Below the pieces are notes generated by a model. The model made no database searches. It had not been told where the DNA came from and saw only the letters and a program-made list of their open reading frames with translations. A stretch of 64,000 nucleotides of DNA from Paenibacillus sp. KS-LC4 (GTDB lineage Bacteria > Bacillota > Bacilli > Paenibacillales > Paenibacillaceae): NCBI RefSeq assembly GCF_036894955.1, contig NZ_CP145905.1:5181001-5245000 (forward strand). Direction: 5' to 3'. How positions within the stretch are numbered: position 1 is the stretch's first letter; each line of letters begins with the position of its first letter. Positions 44,330 to 52,402 of this stretch are shown piece by piece. A program made the position numbers and the translations under genes.

Positions 44330-44539
44330 ATGGCAATGAGTAAAGCGAAGAAAGCAAGACAGAAGCTGGTGCAACGAGGCTTAATGAATCCCGAGCAGCT
44401 GCGGGGAAGCTGGAATGGCGTGAAGCCTGGTGAACGAAAAACCCCTACGCTGCAAGAGCGAGTAAATAAACTGCATACGAAGCACAAAAGGAATCACGCG
44501 GGCAGAAGCGATGATTCCTTTTGTATGTATTGCGCCTAA
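44330..44539 (+). CDS. Small basic conserved protein with terminator inside its 3' end
   Basis: 69 aa from the ATG at 44330; AACAGGAGGAAAATGATA lies just before it. Basic and helical (MSKAKKARQKLVQRGLM ... LQERVNKLHTKHKRNH), with a C-terminal SFCMYCA holding two cysteines. I do not recognise it. A hairpin with a T-rich arm covers its last codons. Confidence 0.6.
   Translation: MAMSKAKKARQKLVQRGLMNPEQLRGSWNGVKPGERKTPTLQERVNKLHTKHKRNHAGRSDDSFCMYCA
44484..44524 (+). terminator. Hairpin overlapping the small gene's 3' end
   Basis: ACAAAAGGAATCA (44484-44496) pairs exactly with TGATTCCTTTTGT (44512-44524). It lies inside the coding frame that ends at 44539. Confidence 0.6.
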
Positions 44540-44561
44540 CAAGCAACCGCGCTGTACGTCT

Positions 44562-44840
44562 TTATTTGTATTTTTTCCAGTCGCCCGGCTTGCTGTTATT
44601 GAGCAAATACTCCATATCGTTTTCCAGCCGCTTCTGCTCCTGCTTCCGCGCTTCATCCGCCTTCTGAGCAGCCTCCTGCTTCTTCTGCTCCTCCGCTGCC
44701 TTCAGCGCATTCGACTGCTCCTTGAGCTTGCTCAGCACATCAGCGCTCAGCAAATCCTTCAAGGTCGCCTGCTGACTATCCGCCGCGGCCGATTTCGGCT
44801 TGCTCGCTTGCGTTGCTGTCTGCCGATTTTTTTTCGCCAT
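44562..44840 (-). CDS. yqkE: YqkE-family protein (DUF3886)
   Basis: 92 aa from the ATG at 44840 (GAGGTGTTAAGG upstream). LKDLLSADVLSKLKEQSNAL followed by a highly charged helix (KAAEEQKKQEAAQKADEARK) and the end GDWKKYK matches the YqkE/DUF3886 family of Bacillales. Role unknown. Confidence 0.8.
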   Translation of the reverse strand: MAKKNRQTATQASKPKSAAADSQQATLKDLLSADVLSKLKEQSNALKAAEEQKKQEAAQKADEARKQEQKRLENDMEYLLNNSKPGDWKKYK

Positions 44841-44958
44841 CCTTAACACCTCTATTTCCATAGTTAGAAGCTGCGAGATAATTAGCTGTACTGTATTTCG
44901 TCGCAGTCCCCTAGCCTTTCATTTTCGTTTATTATAGCATTATTTAGGTAAAAGGAAA

Positions 44959-44994
44959 GACGCTCCTCGCCGCATGGCAGCGGGCTGGAGCGCC
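44959..44994. terminator. Intrinsic terminator
   Basis: GACGCTCC (44959-44966) pairs with GGAGCGCC (44987-44994), one G-U pair, with TTTT on either side. It lies after the small membrane protein gene ending at 45033. Confidence 0.65.
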
Positions 44995-45032
44995 TTTTGT
45001 TTACCTGCCTGTAAATCAGGTTGCTTTAAATA

Positions 45033-45329
45033 TTAGTAAGAGTAGTTGCCCATTTCAGAAAAGCCTGCAATCATAGCAGCACCGAATAGTAAGAAAATAA
45101 AGATATATAAAACGATACCGATAGCAGCCCATAGCAATGAAGCCTTGGCGTAGTTCGACTTGCTGATTTTTGTGTTGCCTCCAAAAGCCCAGACGAACAG
45201 CATAATAATGTTTACAATCGGAATAGCACATAACAAAATGGTAATCATCCACTCTTTAAAGCTTACAGGCTCAGCCAGTTGATTTTGCTGCTGGTAGCCA
45301 TTTTGATTGTGATTTTGAAATTGATCCAT
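45033..45329 (-). CDS. Small two-helix membrane protein
   Basis: 98 aa. A Gln/Asn-rich cytoplasmic start (MDQFQNHNQNGYQQQNQ) is followed by SFKEWMITILLCAIPIVNII, a short NTKISKSNYAKASLL loop and a second helix. The layout is that of a small family of Bacillales membrane proteins with unknown function. GAAAGGTC precedes the ATG. Confidence 0.75.
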   Translation of the reverse strand: MDQFQNHNQNGYQQQNQLAEPVSFKEWMITILLCAIPIVNIIMLFVWAFGGNTKISKSNYAKASLLWAAIGIVLYIFIFLLFGAAMIAGFSEMGNYSY

Positions 45330-45593
45330 GACCTTTCACTTCTCCCTCTATTTATCTAATATAATTTTCTCTTGCTCTGTAAATGTTAACGGGGATAGCG
45401 ACATATTTCAACATACTTTTGGATTATTTTCCATTTGAAAGATAGGAATTAAGAACTAATTACTATTAATTTCACTCCAAATTACCTATATTCCATTTTG
45501 GATTACTCTTCTTGCTATGTTAAAATGATGTAGGTGCCTTCCCCGGCTCCATGTACTACAATCTTCGTTACCCACACTGGAGGTCAATTAAAC

Positions 45594-46973
45594 ATGGCAA
45601 ACCAAACTGGCACAATCGTTCAGCAATCGTTACATGCATTATTGGGGGACTCCTCCTTTTTGTCAGACCTGCAAGGCAAGCATCGCGATCAGGCCTTCCT
45701 GTCCTTGGCCGCTATTTTATCCACGCCAAACAAGGTAAATAAAGCTTTTTTACGTATAGCAATGGATGATGGCGACGTCGTTCGCATACCAGCTTACCGC
45801 ATCCAGCATAACGATACGCTTGGCCCCTACAAAGGCGGCATTCGGTTCCACGAATCTGTAAATGAAGAAGAGGTTACTAATCTAGCAGCCTTGATGACAC
45901 TCAAAAATGCGCTTCACGACGTTCCATTCGGCGGCGGTAAAGGCGGCGTCGGCATTAATCCGCGCAATTATTCATCTAAAGAGCTATACATTATTTGCAA
46001 AAAATATGTCCAATATTTTACTGATATTCTCGGCCCGGAGAAGGATATTCCCGCACCCGACATGGGAACTGGTGAACGAGAGATGGACTGGATGATGGCC
46101 GAATATAAAAATATTCATCCCGGCAAACCGTATCTCGGCAGCTTTACTGGCAAAAGCGTCATAAACGGCGGCTCATTAGGACGCCGGGAAGCGACAGGCA
46201 AGGGCGTTTATTTCACATTCCGCTATATGCTCCATGATTTTATTAAAGAGCATCGCGGCTACTTGACCAACAGCTCTAGTCTATTCGCTGCCAATGTACT
46301 TGCCCAGTCGGACAAATCGCTTTCCATCGCTGTTCAAGGCTTCGGCAATGTCGGCTCCGTCGCTGCGCTGGAAGCGCATAAATGTACCTATCTCAACAAT
46401 AAGGTCGTTGCAGTCAGCGACCGCAATGTCACACTTTACAATGCGGACGGCCTATCCATTCCGGCGTTGATCGAATTCGCCAATCATCATCACGGCGACT
46501 TGCCCAAGACGAAGGAAGAGCTCACTGAGATGGGGCTCAAAGCTGACATTTTGGATCGTGAGGAGGTGCTATATCTCGATGTCGATGTGCTCGTACTAGC
46601 CGCGCTAGAGGAGCAGGTACGCCAGGATAACGTAGATAAAGTGAAAGCCAAGATCATCGTCGAAGGGGCGAATGCGCCAATAACCGGTGAAGCCGACCAG
46701 AAGCTTTCCGAGAACGGTGTTATTATTATTCCCGATATTCTCGCCAATGCCGGCGGCGTTATCGTCTCTTATTTTGAGTGGCTGCAAGGTCGCGAAACGC
46801 AATATTTGACTGAAGAGCAGGTACATCGCATGCTGTTTGAGAAAATGCAAAGCACACTCGGCTCTATTTTGCCTTCCTTCTTTAGCGCAGCTTACACGCT
46901 GCGGCAAAATTGCTATAATCATTCCGTCATGAAGCTGTCTACGGTGCTGTACCGCCAAGGCAAGCTGTACTAG
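45594..46973 (+). CDS. Glutamate dehydrogenase (Glu/Leu/Phe/Val dehydrogenase family)
   Basis: 459 aa from the ATG at 45594 (CTGGAGGTCAATTAAAC upstream). YKGGIRFH, the catalytic-lysine region PFGGGKGGVGINP, and DIPAPDMGTGEREMDWM are diagnostic, as is the Rossmann segment VQGFGNVGSVAALEA and the later ANAGGVIVSYFEW. It interconverts glutamate and 2-oxoglutarate with NAD(P). A 12-residue stretch after LHDFIKEHRGYL (SSSLFAANVLAQ) is an insert relative to the usual sequence I know. Coenzyme cannot be assigned with confidence. Confidence 0.93.
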   Translation: MANQTGTIVQQSLHALLGDSSFLSDLQGKHRDQAFLSLAAILSTPNKVNKAFLRIAMDDGDVVRIPAYRIQHNDTLGPYKGGIRFHESVNEEEVTNLAALMTLKNALHDVPFGGGKGGVGINPRNYSSKELYIICKKYVQYFTDILGPEKDIPAPDMGTGEREMDWMMAEYKNIHPGKPYLGSFTGKSVINGGSLGRREATGKGVYFTFRYMLHDFIKEHRGYLTNSSSLFAANVLAQSDKSLSIAVQGFGNVGSVAALEAHKCTYLNNKVVAVSDRNVTLYNADGLSIPALIEFANHHHGDLPKTKEELTEMGLKADILDREEVLYLDVDVLVLAALEEQVRQDNVDKVKAKIIVEGANAPITGEADQKLSENGVIIIPDILANAGGVIVSYFEWLQGRETQYLTEEQVHRMLFEKMQSTLGSILPSFFSAAYTLRQNCYNHSVMKLSTVLYRQGKLY

Positions 46974-47014
46974 ACTTTAAACTTTATGAGACCACTAGCA
47001 AGCAGCGAAACATC

Positions 47015-47057
47015 AAAACAGGCTCGAAGCCGCATCATGCAGCTCCGAGCCTGTTTT
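47015..47057 (+). terminator. Intrinsic terminator after the glutamate dehydrogenase gene
   Basis: AAACAGGCTCG pairs with CGAGCCTGTTT, followed by TTT. It is shared with the convergent aminopeptidase gene. Confidence 0.82.
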
Positions 47058-47077
47058 TCACGCTTATTGTTCACATC

Positions 47078-48313
47078 TTAAAACGCCCAGTTGCCTTTAC
47101 GAAATACCGAAACGACGGTGCCGTCAGCTTGAATGCCATCAATGTCCATGTCGGCAGAGCCGATCATGAAATCATTGTGCGTCAAGCTCGCATTAACGCC
47201 GTTTGCTTCCAGCTCCTCTGGCGACATCTTTTTGCCTCCCTCAATATTGAAGGCATAGCCGCTGCCGATAGCCAAGTGGTTCGAAGCATTTTCGTCAAAC
47301 AGCGTATTATAGAACAAAATGTTGGACTCCGAAATCGGGGAATAGTGCGGCACCAGGGCAACCTCGCCCAAATAACGCGCACCCTCATCCGTATCAATCA
47401 GCTTCTGCAAAAGCGCCTCGCCTTCCTCCGCCTCGGCCTTCACAATGCGGCCGTTCTCGAAGGTAAGCTTAAAGCGGTCAATAATGTTGCCGCCGTAGCT
47501 GAGCGGCTTTGTGCTCGATACATAACCATTAACGCCCGTTTTCAGCGGCACTGTGAATACTTCTTCCGTCGGCATATTGGCCATAAACGGAACGTTTTGC
47601 TCGTTTTCACTGCTGGCAGCAACCCATAGATGCTTGTCATGCAGCTCAATGGTCAAATCTGTGCCCGGAGCGGTGTAATGCAGCTTTTTAAAATTGTAGC
47701 TGTTCAGCGCCGCTGCCTTGCCTTCAAGCGCTCTGTTATGCTCCTGCCAAGCCGCAACCGGATCTTCTGCATGCAGACGCACCGCTTTAAAGATCGCCTC
47801 CCATAGCAGCTGGGTAGCTTGCTCGCCCTCAGCCTCTGGGAACACCTTCTTCGCCCAGTCCTTGGCGGCAGCCGCAACAACCGTCCAGCTCACTCTGTCC
47901 GCTTGAATCGCTCTGCGGAACTCCTTCAGCCCTGCGCCAGCAGCCTTCTGGTAGCTGGAAATACGCTGCGTGTCGACACCCTTCAGCAAATCCGGGCTTG
48001 CGGATACGATAGAAATAAAAGCAGCGCCTTTATCCACAAACTCCTGGCGCTTCGCCGTTTCCCATTGCGGGAAATGCTCGAAAACTTCAGCCCCTGCTTT
48101 TTCATATTTCAATCTGGAAAGCTGGTCATCCGTCCAATCAATATGTACATTGCTTGCTCCAACTGCATAAGCCTTCTCTGCAACGAGACGCACAAGAGGC
48201 GCGACCTCAATCGCTCCCGTTACGTATACCGCCTGCCCCTGCTGGACATTCACACCTATTTTCACAATAATCTCAGCGTATTTCTCCAATTGAACAGCTA
48301 ATACATCGCTCAT
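47078..48313 (-). CDS. M29-family metallo-aminopeptidase
   Basis: 411 aa. MSDVLAVQLEKYAEIIVKIG, then EVAPLVRLVAEKAYAVGA, DLTIELHDKHLW, PTEEVFTVPLKTGVNGYVSS and LALVPHYSPISES-type metal-ligand segments match the thermophilic aminopeptidase family (AmpS/PepS/aminopeptidase T). The C-terminal HNDFMIGSADMDIDGI completes the active site. It removes N-terminal residues from peptides in the cytoplasm. Ribosome site AAAGGAGACTTGGA. Confidence 0.92.
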   Translation of the reverse strand: MSDVLAVQLEKYAEIIVKIGVNVQQGQAVYVTGAIEVAPLVRLVAEKAYAVGASNVHIDWTDDQLSRLKYEKAGAEVFEHFPQWETAKRQEFVDKGAAFISIVSASPDLLKGVDTQRISSYQKAAGAGLKEFRRAIQADRVSWTVVAAAAKDWAKKVFPEAEGEQATQLLWEAIFKAVRLHAEDPVAAWQEHNRALEGKAAALNSYNFKKLHYTAPGTDLTIELHDKHLWVAASSENEQNVPFMANMPTEEVFTVPLKTGVNGYVSSTKPLSYGGNIIDRFKLTFENGRIVKAEAEEGEALLQKLIDTDEGARYLGEVALVPHYSPISESNILFYNTLFDENASNHLAIGSGYAFNIEGGKKMSPEELEANGVNASLTHNDFMIGSADMDIDGIQADGTVVSVFRKGNWAF

Positions 48314-48378
48314 TCCAAGTCTCCTTTGTCTCTATAAAATAAATTTTTCCCCATTCCATTTGCTTCCTTACATCCGTA

Positions 48379-49365
48379 TTATAGCCGATCTGCTGGAAAA
48401 ACAAGCCCGATCTGGCTGCGCGCCTCATCCAGCACCTCAAGTACAGCAAGCGAGTTCGCAAGCGAATTAATATCCGATTCATGCTGGCCGCTTTGAATGA
48501 GCCGAATAAAAGCATCAGCCTCATATACCATCACATTTTCCTCCTGCGGCACCGTCAGCTCCTCCACTTCACCATTGCGGTACTCGATGCGTACCTGATT
48601 CGGGTAGCTAATATTTTCAATAATCATATTGCCCGCTTCGCCTTGAATTTCTGCTGGAAGCTGAGAATTTGATATTTTGGAATGCAGCACGGCAGCATCC
48701 ATACCCTCATATTGCAGCAGCAAACTGCCCTTGCCATCCACACCCGACTCTAGCATAACGGCGCTTGCTTTTACCTTATTCGGCTTGCCGAACAACGAGA
48801 CCAACGGGTAGACGGTATAAATGCCGATGTCCATCAGCGAGCCATTTGAAAACTCCGGCTTGAACGCGTTCATGACATTGCCTTCCTTGTACGCATCATA
48901 ACGCGACGAATATTGACAATACGATGCAAAATAAGCCCGGATTGCCCCCAGCTTAGGCAGGTGCTCGCGAATAACTGCAAAATTCGGCACGAACGTCGAT
49001 TTCATTGCCTCCATAAGCAGCACATTATTGTCTTTCGCCGCTGCGATCATTTCCCGCATTTCTCGGGCGTTTGAAGCAATTGGCTTCTCGCAAAGCACAT
49101 GCTTGCCATGCTTCATGCACGTAATCGCATGCTGTGCATGGAGCGAGGTGGGACTTGCAATATATACAGCATCCACCTGATCACTCTTGGCCATTTCCTC
49201 TAAATCCGTGAACGTATGCGGAACCTTATGCTTGCTCGCAAATTGTGCCGCCCGCTCGGACGTTCGCGAATACACGGCCGCTAAAGCAAAATCCTCCAGC
49301 CCGCTTGCCGCTTCGATAAAAGAATCGGTTATTTTGTTAGTGCCAATTAGGCCAAAACGTATCAT
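48379..49365 (-). CDS. Gfo/Idh/MocA family oxidoreductase (second copy)
   Basis: 328 aa. The Rossmann start IRFGLIGTNKITDSFIEA is followed by the LCEKPIASNAREM signature near residue 95 and the C-terminal substrate domain. It differs clearly from the enzyme at 6160-7140. Ribosome site GAGGAAAGCTA. Likely an NAD(P)-dependent sugar or dihydrodiol dehydrogenase; substrate unknown. Confidence 0.9.
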   Translation of the reverse strand: MIRFGLIGTNKITDSFIEAASGLEDFALAAVYSRTSERAAQFASKHKVPHTFTDLEEMAKSDQVDAVYIASPTSLHAQHAITCMKHGKHVLCEKPIASNAREMREMIAAAKDNNVLLMEAMKSTFVPNFAVIREHLPKLGAIRAYFASYCQYSSRYDAYKEGNVMNAFKPEFSNGSLMDIGIYTVYPLVSLFGKPNKVKASAVMLESGVDGKGSLLLQYEGMDAAVLHSKISNSQLPAEIQGEAGNMIIENISYPNQVRIEYRNGEVEELTVPQEENVMVYEADAFIRLIQSGQHESDINSLANSLAVLEVLDEARSQIGLVFPADRL

Positions 49366-49435
49366 TAGCTTTCCTCACTATCTCATCTTGATTTATTCTT
49401 CTTATTCTACCACTACGGCCAGCGAAAAAAAATAA

Positions 49436-49477
49436 AAGCCGACTGCCCGTGCAGCCCTCTGCACGAATCGTCGACTT
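49436..49477 (-). terminator. Intrinsic terminator of the minus-strand heme operon
   Basis: On the minus strand AAGTCGAC ... GTCGGCTT with an inner GTGCAG/CTGCAC stem, followed by TTATTTTTTTT. It lies 52 bp past the ATPase stop. Confidence 0.85.
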
Positions 49478-49528
49478 ACTAAAGTGTGGCATCCAGCCCC
49501 GCCTCGGCTTTGCCTTTCAATCACGAGC

Positions 49529-50299
49529 TCAAATACCGATTGGAACGACATACAGCCCCGTATCGCTTTCTTGCATAAGCCGTACATCCACCTGATATGT
49601 TTCTTTTACGATTTCCTTTGTAATAACCGCCTCTGGCGAACCGCTCGCAACAATTTCGCCCGCTTTCATTACGACAATTCGGTCGCTGTAGCGAATTGCT
49701 TGGTTAATATCATGCAATACCATGACGATGGTCATGCCATGCTCCCGATTTAATGTCCGCACCAGCTCCAATATTTCAATCTGGTAATACATATCAAGGA
49801 AGGTGGTCGGCTCATCCAGAAACAAAATCGGTGTTTTTTGCGCCAGTGCCATTGCAATCCATACCCGCTGCTTCTCGCCGCCCGAAAGCTGATTGAGCCG
49901 CTGACTGCGCTTCTGCTGGAGATTGGTCGCATCAAGCGCTTCTTCTATCGCCCGCTCGTCAGCCTCATTCGGCTGCCCTAGGAAGCTGCGATGCGGAAGC
50001 CGTCCATAGCTTACCAGCCGCTCTACCGTTAAATCATACGGCGCTTCATTTTGCTGATGCACGACTGCAAGCTTTTTGGCAAGCTCCTTGGGCTTCATTC
50101 GAGCTAGCGATTTGCCATCGAGCAGCACCTCCCCGTGAGCAGGCGCATAGTTTTGCGATAAAACACCGAGCAGCGTCGACTTGCCGCAGCCATTCGGGCC
50201 AATAATCGTCGTTATTTTACCAGCCTCTATTTGTCCACTAATGTTTTTGAGCTGATCTGTCTTGTTATCATAAGAAAATGTCACCTGTTTAATTTCCAT
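49529..50299 (-). CDS. FecE-type ABC ATPase, heme/siderophore importer 1
   Basis: 256 aa. Walker A IIGPNGCGKSTLLG, the Q-loop, signature LSGGEKQRVWIAMALAQ and Walker B PILFLDEPTTFLDM are all intact. It powers the permease encoded just upstream and overlaps that gene by 11 bases. AAGGAGTGAGCGCGTAG precedes the ATG. Position at the end of the NEAT operon points to heme as cargo. Confidence 0.92.
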   Translation of the reverse strand: MEIKQVTFSYDNKTDQLKNISGQIEAGKITTIIGPNGCGKSTLLGVLSQNYAPAHGEVLLDGKSLARMKPKELAKKLAVVHQQNEAPYDLTVERLVSYGRLPHRSFLGQPNEADERAIEEALDATNLQQKRSQRLNQLSGGEKQRVWIAMALAQKTPILFLDEPTTFLDMYYQIEILELVRTLNREHGMTIVMVLHDINQAIRYSDRIVVMKAGEIVASGSPEAVITKEIVKETYQVDVRLMQESDTGLYVVPIGI

Positions 50300-51272
50300 C
50301 TACGCGCTCACTCCTTCTAAGCATAAAGATGAGGAATGGCCCGCCGATAATCGTCATAATGATGGAGGCCGGAATTTCCGTCGGTGCCAGCACCGTCCGT
50401 CCGAGCGTATCCGCTGCCAAAATCAGCAAGGCACCTCCGAGTGCAGAAAACGGAATCAACACCTTATGATCGGAGCCAACCAACGTACGCGCAATATGCG
50501 GAACGAGCAGGCCGACGAAAGCAATTAAGCCGCCAATGGCCGTTGCTACCGAGGCAAGCAGCACCGCTACGACCGAGATCAGCAGACGCGCACGCGTCAC
50601 TCGCAGACCGAGATTTTTCGCTGTTTTATCCTGCAAGCCAAGCATGTTGCACCATGAGCTTAGGAGCAAGGACAGCAGCAGGCCAATGAGACCATATACC
50701 CCAATAATTTGCACATCCGTCCATGTCTTCATGGTGAGTATAGATGAAATCGCCTGATTGACGCTCGTAACCGCATAGCTTCCGCGATAATTAAACGATT
50801 GGCCTAGTCCTGTGAACGTTGCGTTAATCGCAATACCAACGAGAATAAGCCTCAACGGGCTTAGTCCCGACTTCCAAGACAGCGCATAGACGAGATAACA
50901 GGCGAGCGCACCGCCAAAAAAGGAAAACAGCGGCATCCAGAAAAACAGCCCTGGAAAAATCGTTACAACGGTCAGCGATACTAGCCCTGCACCCGAGGAT
51001 ATCCCAATGACGCCAGCATCAGCGAGCGGATTTTTCATCACCGCCTGAAGCAGCACGCCGGAAACGGCAAGCGCAGCTCCTGTAAGCAGGGAGACGAGGA
51101 TACGCGGGAAGCGCAAATCTTTTATAACCTCAACCTGATCATTCGTTCCTGAGAATAACCCCTGCACCAAATCCAAAATACCTACCTTAATACTCCCCGT
51201 CATAGCAGAATAAATAATAGCAGCCACCAGCAAAGCGATAACCACAACAAAACTACCAACCTTCTTAATCAT
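50289..51272 (-). CDS. FecCD-family permease, heme/siderophore importer 1
   Basis: 327 aa from the ATG at 51272 (AAAGGACGTTGGTC upstream). About ten membrane helices; conserved RFPRILVSLLTGAALAVSGV, NPLADAGVIGISSGAGLV, and GLIAFVGLLVPHIAR are the BtuC/FecCD hallmarks. It forms the membrane channel with the downstream ATPase and the upstream binding lipoprotein. A conserved position in the NEAT cluster suggests an IsdF-like role. Confidence 0.92.
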   Translation of the reverse strand: MIKKVGSFVVVIALLVAAIIYSAMTGSIKVGILDLVQGLFSGTNDQVEVIKDLRFPRILVSLLTGAALAVSGVLLQAVMKNPLADAGVIGISSGAGLVSLTVVTIFPGLFFWMPLFSFFGGALACYLVYALSWKSGLSPLRLILVGIAINATFTGLGQSFNYRGSYAVTSVNQAISSILTMKTWTDVQIIGVYGLIGLLLSLLLSSWCNMLGLQDKTAKNLGLRVTRARLLISVVAVLLASVATAIGGLIAFVGLLVPHIARTLVGSDHKVLIPFSALGGALLILAADTLGRTVLAPTEIPASIIMTIIGGPFLIFMLRRSERVDGN

Positions 51273-51349
51273 GACCAACGTCCTTTATAAAAAGTTCCCG
51301 GGCTGTGCCGCACTGACGTGCAAACCATAAACGATAAAACCCTATTGAC

Positions 51350-52303
51350 CTATGGATAGAGCATGCCCATCAAAGTATCAATAGCATCTACAGCATACAG
51401 ATTGCCAGTCGTTCCGAATAAGGCTTCCTCCAAGTCATAGACACGACCATTTTGCACGGCGCTAAAATGCTTCCAAATGTCGTTCTTCTGAAACTCCTTA
51501 TCAAACATTTTCACAACCTCCTCCGGCATGCCATGGGCAGCACGCAATATGACATCCGGATTCGACTGCTGCAAATATTCCGTATTGGAGGCCAGGAACT
51601 CTACATTTTCACCCTTTACAATATTGACGCCGCCGGCAAGCCTTACCAAATCACCAATGTATGAATGCTCCGTCGCGACCAGATAACTGCCAGGCACCCC
51701 TAGCAAAATCAATACGCTTGGCTTATTCTTGTCAGCAGTAGCCGTATGAATCTCCGTAACCTTCTGCTCGAACCTGTCGATTATAGCTTGTGCTTGAGCT
51801 TGCTTTCCGTAAGTCTCACCTAGCTTTTGGAGAGCATGATTCATACTTTCCACACTCGTAAGGTTGAGAAAATCAGCCTGCATTCCCGCCGCTTCAAATA
51901 CCGGCTTCAGGTCATACTCCAGCGTCGTCACCGACAATATTTCCGTCGGCTTAAGCGATTTCACGAGCTCCATATCCGGGCTCATCGGATTGCCTATCCT
52001 TGTCACTTGATCATAGCGGGCAGGCAGCGTCTTCGAGCTGGTCGGCACACCGACAAGCTCCACCTCAAGCGCATCCAGCATTTGCGTAATCGCCACGGTC
52101 GTCGATACAACCCGCTGCTGTGCTTCAGGAGAGGATGCTGGCTCAGCCCTGTCTTCCACCTGCTCCGCTTGCTCGGTTTGCGACGCTTGGCTAGCTCCTG
52201 CCTGCTGGGCAGCAGGGTCTGCTCCTGCCGCAGAGCAGGCGGCTAGCAGAAGCATGGTCAGCAACCCGAACAGCCCGAGTATTTTGCCAAAAGCTTTAAT
52301 CAT
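51350..52303 (-). CDS. Heme/siderophore-binding lipoprotein 1 (IsdE-like)
   Basis: 317 aa. Lipobox LLLAACSA at about residues 18-25, followed by an Ala/Gln/Glu-rich linker. The class III binding-protein fold shows in RVVSTTVAITQMLDALEVEL, VGVPTSSKTLPARYDQV and the long spine helix between lobes. It should accept heme from NEAT proteins and deliver it to the permease. AAGGGAGCTAGA precedes the ATG. It begins 99 bp after the NEAT-SLH gene. Confidence 0.88.
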   Translation of the reverse strand: MIKAFGKILGLFGLLTMLLLAACSAAGADPAAQQAGASQASQTEQAEQVEDRAEPASSPEAQQRVVSTTVAITQMLDALEVELVGVPTSSKTLPARYDQVTRIGNPMSPDMELVKSLKPTEILSVTTLEYDLKPVFEAAGMQADFLNLTSVESMNHALQKLGETYGKQAQAQAIIDRFEQKVTEIHTATADKNKPSVLILLGVPGSYLVATEHSYIGDLVRLAGGVNIVKGENVEFLASNTEYLQQSNPDVILRAAHGMPEEVVKMFDKEFQKNDIWKHFSAVQNGRVYDLEEALFGTTGNLYAVDAIDTLMGMLYP

Positions 52304-52402
52304 CGCTTTATCTAGCTCCCTTCATGAGAACATGACAAGGATACTGGTCTCCCAGCATCCTTGTCCGTTTTGCTTCACTTGTGTATGGCGACTAGCGGCA
52401 GC

